From NCBI GenBank assembly GCA_023230985.1, contig JALNWH010000001.1, positions 1 to 64,000 on the forward strand: DNA of 64,000 nucleotides. The letters run 5' to 3'. Source of the DNA: Bacillota bacterium. Its GTDB lineage: Bacteria > Bacillota > Clostridia > Lutisporales > Lutisporaceae. Positions 16,773 through 25,908 of this stretch are shown here, in pieces. Position 1 is the first letter of the stretch; each line of letters begins with the position of its first letter. The notes beneath the pieces were generated by a model. It searched no databases and was not told the origin of the DNA. It was given only the letters and a program-made list of their open reading frames with translations. The position numbers and the translations under genes are program-made.

Positions 16773-18172
16773 ATTTAAAAAGCAAAATAACTGCTTTAAA
16801 TATCGCTGCTTTATTAATAATGTTAATAATTTTAGTACCTGTAATAACTAAAATTTCTGATAATTACAATTTATCTACTATTTTGAATTACCTTCAAAGC
16901 CAAGGAGAATATGCAACAATCTATGTTGAGCAATATTCATTAAACAAGGCTAAAAATATATTTGAGGTTCCAATGGTAATGGATAGTGATTCGCCTTATT
17001 TGACCTCCTATTTGAAAAGAACGATAAAATGTAGAGTGCAAATTTTTTATAACAATAGGTTATTAGGTGATTCAGAAGAGATACCTGATGAAAGCAGAAC
17101 AATAAGGCCTGAGGTTCAAGAAGCATTCAAAGGAAACAGTGCCTATTTTATAAAAAGTGGAAAGCCCAGAACTCTTTATATGGCTATGCCTATAAATATA
17201 TCCGGTAGGTACAGCTATTCTCTTGCATTTATTTATGACCTTGCAGAAGAAGATAAAATGAAAAGCAATAATATAAATATTTTTATTATAACAAGCTTGC
17301 TTGCTGCTACCTTTTCAGCTATACTAAGTATCTTTATTTCAAACAGAATAATTGCCCCAGTAAAAAACTTATCGGAAATAACCAAAAAATTTTCCAAAGG
17401 TGATTTATACCCTCGTGTTAAAGTTAAAGATAATGATGAAGTAGGAGAATTAGCGCATAATTTCAATTCTATGGCAGATAGCATACAAGATATGATATAT
17501 AAATTAAAAGACGAACAAAATAAACAAAAAAACTTTTTCGATAATTTTACCCACGAAATAAGAACTCCTCTTACCACTATACTGGGCTATGCTGAATTGC
17601 TATGGAAAACTGATAATACAGAAGTAAAGGATAAAAGCTTGTTCCATATAACAAGTGAAGGACAACGGTTGCTTAAAATGATTGAAAGTCTTTTGGAATT
17701 ATCAAGACTAAAACGATACGATTTTTTAATAAATAAATCAGAGGTCAATTTAAAAGAATTATTGGAAGAAGTATGTGACTCTATGCATTATAAAGCAAGA
17801 CGCTATAATATAAAGTTAAATCTTCAACTTGATGAAGCTTCATATTTCATAGATCAGGATTTATTTAAGCAAGTAATTATAAATATTTTAGATAATAGCA
17901 TTAAATACAGTAAAACAGATAATATTGATATTATATTGAAAAAATCTGATAATATAAAATTAACTATTAAAGATTATGGTATAGGTATTGATGAGGAAAC
18001 TTTAAAGAATATATATGAACCTTATTATAAAGGTGATTTGTCAAGAAGCAGCAAAATTGAAGGTTGGGGTTTAGGGCTTTCAATTGTTAGGGAAATAATT
18101 GAAAAACATGACGGTAACGTGAAAATAAATAGTAGCCGTGAAAACGGCACAGAAGTAATTATCACTTTATAA
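16769..18172 (+). CDS. Sensor histidine kinase
   Basis: 467-residue membrane kinase. An N-terminal transmembrane helix (about 8-28) and a second (about 168-190) bracket an extracytoplasmic sensor domain of about 140 residues. HAMP follows (about 191-243), then the dimerisation H-box FDNFTHEIRTPLTTILGY with phosphoacceptor His262. The ATPase domain has the N-box QVIINILDNSIKYS, G1 IKDYGIGID and G2 GWGLGLSIV. It phosphorylates the adjacent regulator. The sensor domain shows no family I recognise. Confidence 0.93.
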   Translation: MNLKSKITALNIAALLIMLIILVPVITKISDNYNLSTILNYLQSQGEYATIYVEQYSLNKAKNIFEVPMVMDSDSPYLTSYLKRTIKCRVQIFYNNRLLGDSEEIPDESRTIRPEVQEAFKGNSAYFIKSGKPRTLYMAMPINISGRYSYSLAFIYDLAEEDKMKSNNINIFIITSLLAATFSAILSIFISNRIIAPVKNLSEITKKFSKGDLYPRVKVKDNDEVGELAHNFNSMADSIQDMIYKLKDEQNKQKNFFDNFTHEIRTPLTTILGYAELLWKTDNTEVKDKSLFHITSEGQRLLKMIESLLELSRLKRYDFLINKSEVNLKELLEEVCDSMHYKARRYNIKLNLQLDEASYFIDQDLFKQVIINILDNSIKYSKTDNIDIILKKSDNIKLTIKDYGIGIDEETLKNIYEPYYKGDLSRSSKIEGWGLGLSIVREIIEKHDGNVKINSSRENGTEVIITL

Positions 18173-18209
18173 ACATTTATAAAGGCTTTCCATTCAAGGA
18201 GGTATCGTA

Positions 18210-20063
18210 TTGAAGAAATTTATTTTACTTATACTATGTCTTACATTTTTAATATCCGGTTGCTCAATAAAAGAAAACAAGTTAGTGATTTTAGATAATC
18301 ATAATGAAAGCAATAATAAACCCTCAGGTATAGAAAACTGGCAATTTGAAGCAACCTCTCAAAAGGATATAATTGATAAGAATAAAGAACTGCTTAAAAA
18401 AATAGATGATAGCCTGATGCCAATAATTGTATCAAAAGATTATACTTCCGTGTTTGCTATTAAAAACCTGATTGATCAAAAATCTGATGAATTAAATAGT
18501 AAAGTAATTACCGGTAACATGATTCAACAGATTGAGTTGTTTTTTATAAGGCCTTCTACGGGAACAAAAAAGAACTTAGGAAAGTTTCTTACAATAAAAG
18601 ACTTCCAATTTGATGAAGAAGGAAATCAGTTAGCTTTTATTGACGGTGAGGATAATGTATTTATTTATAATATAGAAAATGAGCAACTAAAAAAAGTATT
18701 AACAAAATATAAATATAGAAATTTTAGCAGTATAAGCTGGTCTGTGGACGGTAAAAGATTAATGCTGGATTCTCGTATGGTTTTTGATATTGCATCTAAA
18801 GAATTTATCTCAATTGCAACTGATAGTTATACACCGTTTATTAAAAAGCATTACAATGACAATACTTATATTGTTGAAATGAAAAACGATAAGTATGATA
18901 ATATCGTTGCACTATACAACCTTGATAATAGGTCCTATACTCAAGTTGCAGATGGACAATATATGGACTCTGATAATACAAGCATATTGTATACCACAGA
19001 CTATTTACAAGGACTGCAAATTGTCAATTTAAAAACTTTTGAAAGCAAAGAAATTGAAAAAGGCCCTGTTTACCGAGCTAATATCTTAAAATCCACCGGC
19101 GATATAATCTACACTACTACAAATCCTTTTTTTGAAGATGATAATAGATATCTTTTAGTTACTATAAATCCTGAAACCATGAGTAAAAGAGTTCAACGTT
19201 TATGCACTCCCACATATTATTTAAGCCCCGCAGAAGATAAACTGTTTTTTATTAGTAATTTTAGCGAGAATGAAATAAGCTATAATCTGATAAATGACAG
19301 TCCTGAGCTAAATATAGTAAAAAAAGAAGATAGTGACCTTTCAAAAATAAAATCAATAGTGTTAAAAATGTTCCAATTGGATTACAATTTTTCCGGTTCC
19401 TATGAAGAATACGAAAAAGAAGCTAAAAAATTATATGCTAATATTTCTTACCCCGTGCCTCAAGAAGCTTTAAATAATAAGCTTACTGATTTCAAAAGAT
19501 TTAATATGCCATTACCGGGTATACAAAAAGAACCTTATATACCTCCTACTTTATATTTTGATAGCATAATTATAAAAAATAGCTATGCATCAATAAATAT
19601 AGGACGTTTTTTTATCAATGCAATGGAACTGGTAAAAATCGATGATGATTGGTTTATTGTTGGCTTTTCAACTCACCCTGAATCCCAAGAAGTACAAGAA
19701 ATAAGAAATATAGTACAAAGCCATATAAAAGACATTTTAGAAGGGGAAGAAGCAAAAGCTTTACGTTATTGGACATCAGATGAAGATAATGAATTTAATA
19801 AAAACAATTGTAAAATAGTAAAAAACCTGATAAATATAAAAGACAAAATAAAAACTGAGATAGGAGAAATAGAACTATGGGCCATGAGTGATCCCCATAG
19901 AGCTGAATCTCCGGCTTCGGCAACAGAAGCTCGAGTTAAAATAACTGTGGAATATGATAACAATATTAATAAATACAAAGTTACCTTATCAAGAAAATAT
20001 CAAGAGGAATTTACAATAACATCATGGGATACTGATCCTTTAAGTGTTTCTCAATTACATTAA
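18210..20063 (+). CDS. Large lipoprotein with propeller-like repeats
   Basis: 617 residues with a lipoprotein signal peptide (MKKFILLILCLTFLISGC, lipid-modified Cys18). Residues about 120-350 contain short repeats of the TolB/WD40-like kind (FDEEGNQLAFIDGEDNVFIY, ISWSVDGKRLMLDS). A C-terminal alpha/beta part of about 250 residues has no recognised family. It starts with TTG after CAAGGAGGTATCGTA, 38 bases behind the histidine kinase on the same strand. I infer it is an extracytoplasmic accessory or output of that two-component system. Function unknown. Confidence 0.65.
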   Translation: MKKFILLILCLTFLISGCSIKENKLVILDNHNESNNKPSGIENWQFEATSQKDIIDKNKELLKKIDDSLMPIIVSKDYTSVFAIKNLIDQKSDELNSKVITGNMIQQIELFFIRPSTGTKKNLGKFLTIKDFQFDEEGNQLAFIDGEDNVFIYNIENEQLKKVLTKYKYRNFSSISWSVDGKRLMLDSRMVFDIASKEFISIATDSYTPFIKKHYNDNTYIVEMKNDKYDNIVALYNLDNRSYTQVADGQYMDSDNTSILYTTDYLQGLQIVNLKTFESKEIEKGPVYRANILKSTGDIIYTTTNPFFEDDNRYLLVTINPETMSKRVQRLCTPTYYLSPAEDKLFFISNFSENEISYNLINDSPELNIVKKEDSDLSKIKSIVLKMFQLDYNFSGSYEEYEKEAKKLYANISYPVPQEALNNKLTDFKRFNMPLPGIQKEPYIPPTLYFDSIIIKNSYASINIGRFFINAMELVKIDDDWFIVGFSTHPESQEVQEIRNIVQSHIKDILEGEEAKALRYWTSDEDNEFNKNNCKIVKNLINIKDKIKTEIGEIELWAMSDPHRAESPASATEARVKITVEYDNNINKYKVTLSRKYQEEFTITSWDTDPLSVSQLH

Positions 20064-20069
20064 ACCTAT

Positions 20070-20094
20070 GGTCTCATCATGCTATGATGAGACC
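20070..20094. terminator. Bidirectional terminator overlapping the cphA stop
   Basis: GGTCTCATCA and TGATGAGACC (20070-20079 with 20085-20094) form a 10-bp stem followed by TGTTTTA. It ends the lipoprotein transcript. The minus-strand cyanophycin synthetase stop codon (20077-20079) lies in the same stem. Confidence 0.8.
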
Positions 20095-22707
20095 TGTTTT
20101 ATAAATAGGAGTCTCCATTTTTTCAATTACATTCAATAAAGGCTCATACTCTTCATAAAACACAATAATTATGTCTTCTCTTTCAGCTGTCTTTATAGCC
20201 ATTTCAAATGCTCTTTCTTCAATAAGTTCTATTATAATATTTGAGCTTAGTGCTCCTCCTTTTAAACATCCTGCTTTTAGAATTTCGGCTATTTCACCAT
20301 TCTTTCTCCCTCTTTTATCTTTATCTTCTTTAATATATATCTTATCAAAAGTGTTACCGCATATTTCACCAATTCTAATAGTGCTGGAATCGGAACGGTC
20401 ACCGGGAACTCCTATCACCCCTATTAATCTATTCCTCTTTAATTTATTCAAAGAATTTAAAACATTTTTATAGCCATCTATATTATGTCCGTAATCAATG
20501 ATTATTTTTACTCCGTTTATATCGTATATGTTAAACCGTCCCGGATTATCTTCAAAATTAGACTGAAAAGTAGATAAACCTGCTTTTATATTAGATATAC
20601 TGATACCTGTGGCATAAGCGGCAGAAACAGCTCCCAGAGAATTAAATATATTGTATTCTAAAATACCGCCTAAAGTAGCCGGTATATCTTTTACTTTTAT
20701 AATTTTTTGTTCTTCACCTTTATGCACTAAAACAATATATTCTCCATCATAATAAAAAGCAATCCCACCTAAATCAATATGATTCAAAACATGTTTATTA
20801 TCTTTTTTAATAGAAAAAAGTATAACTTTTGATTTCACTCTATCCAAAAGATTTATACAATTCTCATCGTCAGCATTTAAAACTGCATAACCTGACTCTT
20901 TTACCGCTTCAACAACTAAAGATTTCACATGTGCTAGATCTTCAAGAGTGTAAACACCGTCGATTCCTAAATGATCCTCTTGTATATTAGTAATAATCCC
21001 AACATCTGCAATATCATAACCGAGGCCTTTATTAATTATACCGCCTCTTGCTGTTTCAAAGACCGCATATTCCACATTTTGATCCATAAGTATGGTTTCG
21101 GCACTGATAGGCCCGGTGTTGTCACCTTTCCTTATACATTTGTCATTTATAAAAACTCCGTCAGTGGTTGTTGTTCCGATACATTTATTCATTCTTTTTA
21201 AAATATGGTTAATCATTCTGACAGTTGTTGTCTTCCCATTTGTTCCGGTTACAGATATGACAGGTATCGTATAATCTTTATTTTTAGGGCAAAGATGGCT
21301 TATTATCTCTCTTGCTACATTTCTTGATTTTCCTTCAGCCGGAAAGTGATGCATCCTTATTCCGGGAGCTGCATTAATCTCAATTATTGCACCTCCTGTT
21401 TCAATAAGAGGCTTGCTTATATCAGGTATAGTAATATCAACTCCTGCTATATCCAATCCGACAATCTTTGCTGCCTTAACTGCATAGGCTGCACTATCAG
21501 AATGAACCTTTTCTGTAACATCTATTGCGATTCCGCCGGTACTGAGGTTATCGTTCTCTCTTAGAAATATTGTCTCGTCTTTTGCAGGAACATAGTCAAG
21601 CCCTATATTTTGTTTTGCCAAATAAGCCATAACGACCTTATCTATTATAATTTTTGTTAAAGGCTTTTCATGACCTTCTCCCCTTAGCAGGTTTTTCGTA
21701 TTTTCTTTTTCTATTAATTCTTTTATATTTAACTCCCCGTCTCCAACAACATGCGCAGCTATTCTCATAGATGCGGCAACCATTTTTTCTCCTACTACTA
21801 AAAGCCTATAATGATTACCTCTAATATATTTTTCTACAAGAATTGTATCTTCATATTCTTTTGCTATTTGATAAGCTTTTAAAACTTCTTCAGGTGTTTT
21901 TAAATTTATAGATACCCCAATCCCGTGGCTTCCAAAATTTGGTTTAACTACCACCGGATATCCTAAAATCATACATTGCTTTAATAACTCTTCCTCACTG
22001 TTTACTAACTGACCCTCCGGAACAGGTATGCCATATTCATACATCATTTTTTTTGCCAATTCTTTATCACATGCTATATCAACTGAAATACAAGAAGAAT
22101 TATCGGATAACGTAGCTTCAAGTCTTCTGCTGTTTTTACCATATCCAAGTTGTATTAAACTGCCACTGCCTATCCTTATAATTGGTATTCCACGCTTTTC
22201 TGCCTCCAACTTTAACATTGATGTACTTATTCCTAAATCTGTTTTTATACAATTCCTCTTTAATCTGCTTAACTCTTCGACTAAATTAAAATCCGGGTGT
22301 TTAATTAAACTGCATACAAGTTTAATCGCAAGCTTTCCGGCACCTAGTCCTGCATATTCATTAATATAGGAATATACAATACAATATTCTTTTTCACTTT
22401 CTCCACTCATTGTTTTACCAAAAACAACATTATACCCCAAAATGTTTTGCAGCTCTATTGCCACATGTTCTATCACATGGGCAAAATAGGTACCTTCTTC
22501 CAGTCTTTCTATGAATCCTCCTTCATAACCTCTTGAGCATTTATGGTTATATAAACCGGGCAATAATTTTATCAAATTATCGTTAAATCCTTCTATTTTA
22601 TTTGTTGAAATATCATATAATTCACCTAAATCAATATTTATTTTTACTACCGGCTTATGACTATATATATTTCTACCTCGATAAGCGTAGCAACTAAGAA
22701 TTTTCAA
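20077..22707 (-). CDS. cphA: Cyanophycin synthetase
   Basis: Polymerises aspartate and arginine into the storage polymer cyanophycin using ATP. The 876-residue protein has the three-part architecture: an N-terminal domain (about 1-165), an ATP-grasp domain adding aspartate (about 220-470, VVKPNFGSHGIGVSIN and EINAAPGIRMH), and a Mur-ligase-like domain adding arginine. The Mur P-loop GTNGKTTTVRMI is near residue 486, with further Mur motifs NIQEDHLGIDG and IIDYGHNIDGYKN. The length is normal. It starts with TTG after GAGGAAAAGAA and overlaps the end of cphB by four bases, so the pair is translationally coupled. Confidence 0.93.
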   Translation of the reverse strand: MKILSCYAYRGRNIYSHKPVVKINIDLGELYDISTNKIEGFNDNLIKLLPGLYNHKCSRGYEGGFIERLEEGTYFAHVIEHVAIELQNILGYNVVFGKTMSGESEKEYCIVYSYINEYAGLGAGKLAIKLVCSLIKHPDFNLVEELSRLKRNCIKTDLGISTSMLKLEAEKRGIPIIRIGSGSLIQLGYGKNSRRLEATLSDNSSCISVDIACDKELAKKMMYEYGIPVPEGQLVNSEEELLKQCMILGYPVVVKPNFGSHGIGVSINLKTPEEVLKAYQIAKEYEDTILVEKYIRGNHYRLLVVGEKMVAASMRIAAHVVGDGELNIKELIEKENTKNLLRGEGHEKPLTKIIIDKVVMAYLAKQNIGLDYVPAKDETIFLRENDNLSTGGIAIDVTEKVHSDSAAYAVKAAKIVGLDIAGVDITIPDISKPLIETGGAIIEINAAPGIRMHHFPAEGKSRNVAREIISHLCPKNKDYTIPVISVTGTNGKTTTVRMINHILKRMNKCIGTTTTDGVFINDKCIRKGDNTGPISAETILMDQNVEYAVFETARGGIINKGLGYDIADVGIITNIQEDHLGIDGVYTLEDLAHVKSLVVEAVKESGYAVLNADDENCINLLDRVKSKVILFSIKKDNKHVLNHIDLGGIAFYYDGEYIVLVHKGEEQKIIKVKDIPATLGGILEYNIFNSLGAVSAAYATGISISNIKAGLSTFQSNFEDNPGRFNIYDINGVKIIIDYGHNIDGYKNVLNSLNKLKRNRLIGVIGVPGDRSDSSTIRIGEICGNTFDKIYIKEDKDKRGRKNGEIAEILKAGCLKGGALSSNIIIELIEERAFEMAIKTAEREDIIIVFYEEYEPLLNVIEKMETPIYKTGLIIA

Positions 22708-23555
22708 TTCTTTTCCTCCTCAAAGTTATCATTACCATAAAAGTTTATTTTTTTTTCTATTATTCCCTGTTTTGTATTAATATTAAACCCATAACCTTCC
22801 GGTAAAACATGAATCCTTACATTGGTTATTGCCAATGGCTCATCTTGATACTGTTCTGATATATTAGTGTATATAATATCTCTACCATCAACTACTGTAA
22901 CAACACCTGTTCCCACTACTCTGAATTTCATATCCTTGTCAACTATAACAGCAGTATTTTCATCAATTCCTAAACCAATTACTGAAGGATTTTGCGCTAC
23001 AGCAGCCAATAGCCTCCCAATCCTTCCTCTTTGATTAAAATGCTGATCTATAATCACACCTTGAAGCAATCCCATACCGGGTGCCATTTTTAAAGTACAC
23101 TTTCTCGGTGCATCATCGTCTTTTCCTTCTACCACCATGATTTCACTCATCATCGAAGCACCGGCACTTGTACCTGCTATAGCTTTACCATTGTTTAAAC
23201 TTTTTAATATGGCATCATGTATTTTTGTACCTCCTAAAATACTTGATATTCTCAATTGATCGCCGCCAACAAAAAAAATACAATCTGTTTCCTTAATCTT
23301 TTCCAAATTGCTGTCTTTGTTAGCTTGTTCTCTATTGTATATTTTAATACCGTATACTGACTTCACACCAAAATTCTCAAATATATTACAATATTCTTTA
23401 GCCGCATCATCCGGATTTTCTGTTGCAGTAGTAATAATTGCAATATTACTATTCTTCCCTCCTGAAATATTATGTACTATTTTTAATATTTCCAAATCTA
23501 CCTTTTTATCTTCCGCCCCACCAATAATAATTAAAGTTCCCCGTTTCTCTGCCAA
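22704..23555 (-). CDS. cphB: Cyanophycinase
   Basis: Serine exopeptidase (S51 family) cutting cyanophycin into beta-Asp-Arg dipeptides. It has the N-terminal GTLIIIGGAEDK, CIFFVGGDQLR and the nucleophile motif AGTSAGASMM with Ser130 in this numbering. IDQHFNQRGRIGRL and GLGIDENTAVIV are typical of the family. The longest frame opens at 23597 with no ribosome binding site. AGGAAGTG stands seven bases before an in-frame TTG at 23555, which also puts the conserved GGAEDK near the N-terminus, so that start is used. Making and breaking enzymes in one operon imply a dynamic nitrogen reserve. Confidence 0.9.
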   Translation of the reverse strand: MAEKRGTLIIIGGAEDKKVDLEILKIVHNISGGKNSNIAIITTATENPDDAAKEYCNIFENFGVKSVYGIKIYNREQANKDSNLEKIKETDCIFFVGGDQLRISSILGGTKIHDAILKSLNNGKAIAGTSAGASMMSEIMVVEGKDDDAPRKCTLKMAPGMGLLQGVIIDQHFNQRGRIGRLLAAVAQNPSVIGLGIDENTAVIVDKDMKFRVVGTGVVTVVDGRDIIYTNISEQYQDEPLAITNVRIHVLPEGYGFNINTKQGIIEKKINFYGNDNFEEEKN

Positions 23556-23660
23556 TATAATCCACTTCCTGTTTTTTTCATATTTATATTTTTTCAAATA
23601 ATCATAATTATATACAAAGAAAAGCTTAGAATACTTTTATCGCTCACAAAAGCCTATTAT

Positions 23661-23782
23661 GTTACTGTTCATATCTTAACTATTTCTCTTAAACAGTTTA
23701 TTATATTTGCTGAGATTGCTGAGTTCCAAGGCTAATAATCTACAATAAAAAACATAAATATATACAATTTCTTAACTGCAAC
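23661..23782 (+). repeat. Full copy of the 120-bp inverted-repeat element
   Basis: Begins GTTACTGTTCATATCTTAAC, passes through TTATTATATTTGCTGAGATT and ends in a decayed right inverted repeat (CTTAACTGCAAC). It is colinear with the copy at 51536-51655 over its whole length. A central stem GATT/AATC around GAGTTCCAAGG is retained. It lies between the divergent cphB and GH3 genes. Confidence 0.75.
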
Positions 23783-23812
23783 CCTATTATAGAACTAAAA
23801 TTATACAAAATA

Positions 23813-23841
23813 TTGACTAAAGACGTTATCTTATTCATAAT
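23813..23841 (+). promoter_or_regulatory. Promoter of the GH3 lipoprotein gene
   Basis: TTGACT (23813-23818), a 17-base spacer and CATAAT (23836-23841), about 35 bases before the ATG. Confidence 0.65.
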
Positions 23842-23874
23842 TAATATAATTTCAATAGTAAACGGAGTGACACC

Positions 23875-25080
23875 ATGAAAAGAATAGTGTTAATCATTTT
23901 ATTTATTTTTGCTTTATCATCCTGTACTAAACTATCTGAAAAGGCCGAGCCTGTAAAAATAGAACCTAAAGATAATAGTGTCAAACTATCTAGTGAAGAT
24001 GAGGTATTAGCGGGCCTAACTTTAAAAGAAAAAATAGGGCAGCTTGTGATACTTGGATTTCAAAAAGATATTTCAGAAGAAAATTTAATCAATTATATAA
24101 AAACAGATAAGATAAGCGGCTTTATACTATTTAACAGAAATTATAAAAATTTCAAAGAATTATATGAATTGAATAATAAATTAAAAAAACTAAATACTGA
24201 TAACCCTTTACCTTTATTTATTTCTATTGATGAAGAAGGCGGCACCGTATCTCGTCTGCCAAAGGAAGCTATTAAAATACCTGATGCCTCTTATTTTGGC
24301 AATCTTGATGATATAAATCTAACTGAAGAATCAGGAATTATTATTGGCAAACAACTTTATGCCGCCGGTATAAATCTTAACTTTGCTCCTGTTCTAGATA
24401 TTTTGAGCAATAAAGAAAATAAACTGCTTGCAAAAAGATCCTACGGAAAAGATGCTAAAATAGTCTCAAGACACGGAATTGCTTTTATAAACGGGCTTGC
24501 TTCCCGAGGAATAATCTCAGCAGTCAAGCATTATCCCGGTCATGGAGATACAATTTCTGATTCTCATGAAACTCTGCCGATAATAAACATTGACTGTGAT
24601 ACATTAAGGATTCGAGAACTCATTCCTTTTCAAACTGCTATAAATAAAGGTATAGATGCTGTGATGATAGGTCATCTATTATTCCCAAAAATCGATGATA
24701 AACCGGCAACGAAATCACAAGTTTTCATAAAAAATATTCTAAGAGGTGATTTAGGTTTTCATGGAATAGCTTTAACTGATGATATCGAGATGGAAGGTTT
24801 TTTAGAAAACAACCAATCAATCGAAGAAGCAGTTATTGAATCCTTTAATGCGGGTATAGACATATTTGTAATAGCCCATACCCCGGATACACAAAATAAA
24901 GTGCTAAAGGCTTTACTCCATGCTGTTCTGGAAGGTACTATAACCCAAGAACGATTAAATGAATCTTTAAAAAGGATAATCATAATTAAGCAAAAATACG
25001 AACTCTCTGACAGCATGAATATGAGCTATGAAGAAGCTCGTAGCCTTATAAACAATAATAATCCCGAAGCACCAAAATAG
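23875..25080 (+). CDS. Glycoside hydrolase family 3, NagZ-like beta-N-acetylhexosaminidase (lipoprotein)
   Basis: 401 residues, exported: signal peptide ending in the lipobox LSSC near residue 17. The GH3 TIM-barrel has ISIDEEGGTVSRLP, the substrate-binding ...GIISAVKHYPGHGDT.SDSHETLP with the Asp/His pair typical of NagZ, and nucleophile Asp in ALTDDIEMEGF. It should release N-acetylglucosamine from muropeptides at the outer face of the membrane, as in Bacillus NagZ. ACGGAGTGACACC precedes the ATG. It is convergent with the GerMN gene and has its own promoter. Confidence 0.88.
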   Translation: MKRIVLIILFIFALSSCTKLSEKAEPVKIEPKDNSVKLSSEDEVLAGLTLKEKIGQLVILGFQKDISEENLINYIKTDKISGFILFNRNYKNFKELYELNNKLKKLNTDNPLPLFISIDEEGGTVSRLPKEAIKIPDASYFGNLDDINLTEESGIIIGKQLYAAGINLNFAPVLDILSNKENKLLAKRSYGKDAKIVSRHGIAFINGLASRGIISAVKHYPGHGDTISDSHETLPIINIDCDTLRIRELIPFQTAINKGIDAVMIGHLLFPKIDDKPATKSQVFIKNILRGDLGFHGIALTDDIEMEGFLENNQSIEEAVIESFNAGIDIFVIAHTPDTQNKVLKALLHAVLEGTITQERLNESLKRIIIIKQKYELSDSMNMSYEEARSLINNNNPEAPK

Positions 25081-25086
25081 TTTATA

Positions 25087-25638
25087 CTATTCCTCAAAAG
25101 GTTTAGAGATATCAAAATGTCCCATAAGCGATTCCTCTGCCTTACCATCAATTAAAAATTGTACCTTATTTATTTCATCTAATTCCAGTAAGCTTTTTAC
25201 TATTTGACTAATAGTAAAACCTTCTTGTAGCGAACCCCCATGCATACCTTCCCGGGCAAAATTAACATAAGCAGTTTTATTTGACACTTTGACATCTATC
25301 AGATTTGCTGTTTTCGGTATCTCGGTTTCTAAATCTTTATTATCTGTACCTTTCATCAACTCTCTAACTATGGCTTCTTCTATCGATATAATGTCATCAA
25401 TCTTTAGATTTCTTTTTTCTGCTATGAGTTTTTCTTTGCTTTCATCTCCTGTTTCAACATATAAACTGTTTGCAAAATATAAAGTTACTTCTCTTTCTGT
25501 ATTTTCCGGCAATGGCTCTATTATTCCATTTTCTTTTTCATTATTTTCATTAGCATTAGGTGCCTCCTTAACTGTTCTGCAAGAAGATATACTAAAAATC
25601 AGTAGCAAAACAATAACCATAATAAATTTTTTTTTCAT
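25087..25638 (-). CDS. GerMN-domain lipoprotein
   Basis: 183 residues with a lipoprotein signal peptide (lipobox SISSC at about 16-20), a short linker, then one GerMN domain (about 50-175). Typical features are VTLYFANSLYVETGDES, ELMKGTDNKDLETEIP and KVSNKTAYVNFAREG. GerM of Bacillus has two such domains and acts in spore assembly and germination; this single-domain form is widespread in Clostridia and its role is not settled. AAAGGATTATTGAT precedes the ATG. It converges on the GH3 gene with only six bases between. Confidence 0.82.
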   Translation of the reverse strand: MKKKFIMVIVLLLIFSISSCRTVKEAPNANENNEKENGIIEPLPENTEREVTLYFANSLYVETGDESKEKLIAEKRNLKIDDIISIEEAIVRELMKGTDNKDLETEIPKTANLIDVKVSNKTAYVNFAREGMHGGSLQEGFTISQIVKSLLELDEINKVQFLIDGKAEESLMGHFDISKPFEE

Positions 25639-25827
25639 ATCAATAATCCTTTCATTATTTAAACTTGAAATATAAGTGCCTTCTTATTCTTTGACTTAAT
25701 TGTTTAAATATAGTTCCTTTAATTACTGTTTTTATTTTACCATTTTGCTAATATTTTATCCTGTGATGCTACTTATAATTAAATCTACCAGAGCCTTATT
25801 TGTACAAAGAAAAATATTTAATAAAAA

Positions 25828-25863
25828 AGCGAGACAAGCACATGAAAATGTACTCATCTCGCT
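25828..25863 (-). terminator. Terminator downstream of the branched-chain substrate-binding gene
   Basis: AGCGAGA and TCTCGCT (7 bp; inner TACATTTTCATGT may extend it) followed on the minus strand by TTTTTTATTAAAT. It lies about 45 bases after the stop at 25909. Confidence 0.8.
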
Positions 25864-25908
25864 GGTCCAACTTTTTGGGGTCACTCTATAAACCGATTTT
25901 TTTTATAA

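Noticed and set aside
25700..25891. 63-codon plus-strand frame with a hydrophobic start
   Set aside because: It runs through the terminator of the minus-strand livJ gene and has no ribosome binding site.
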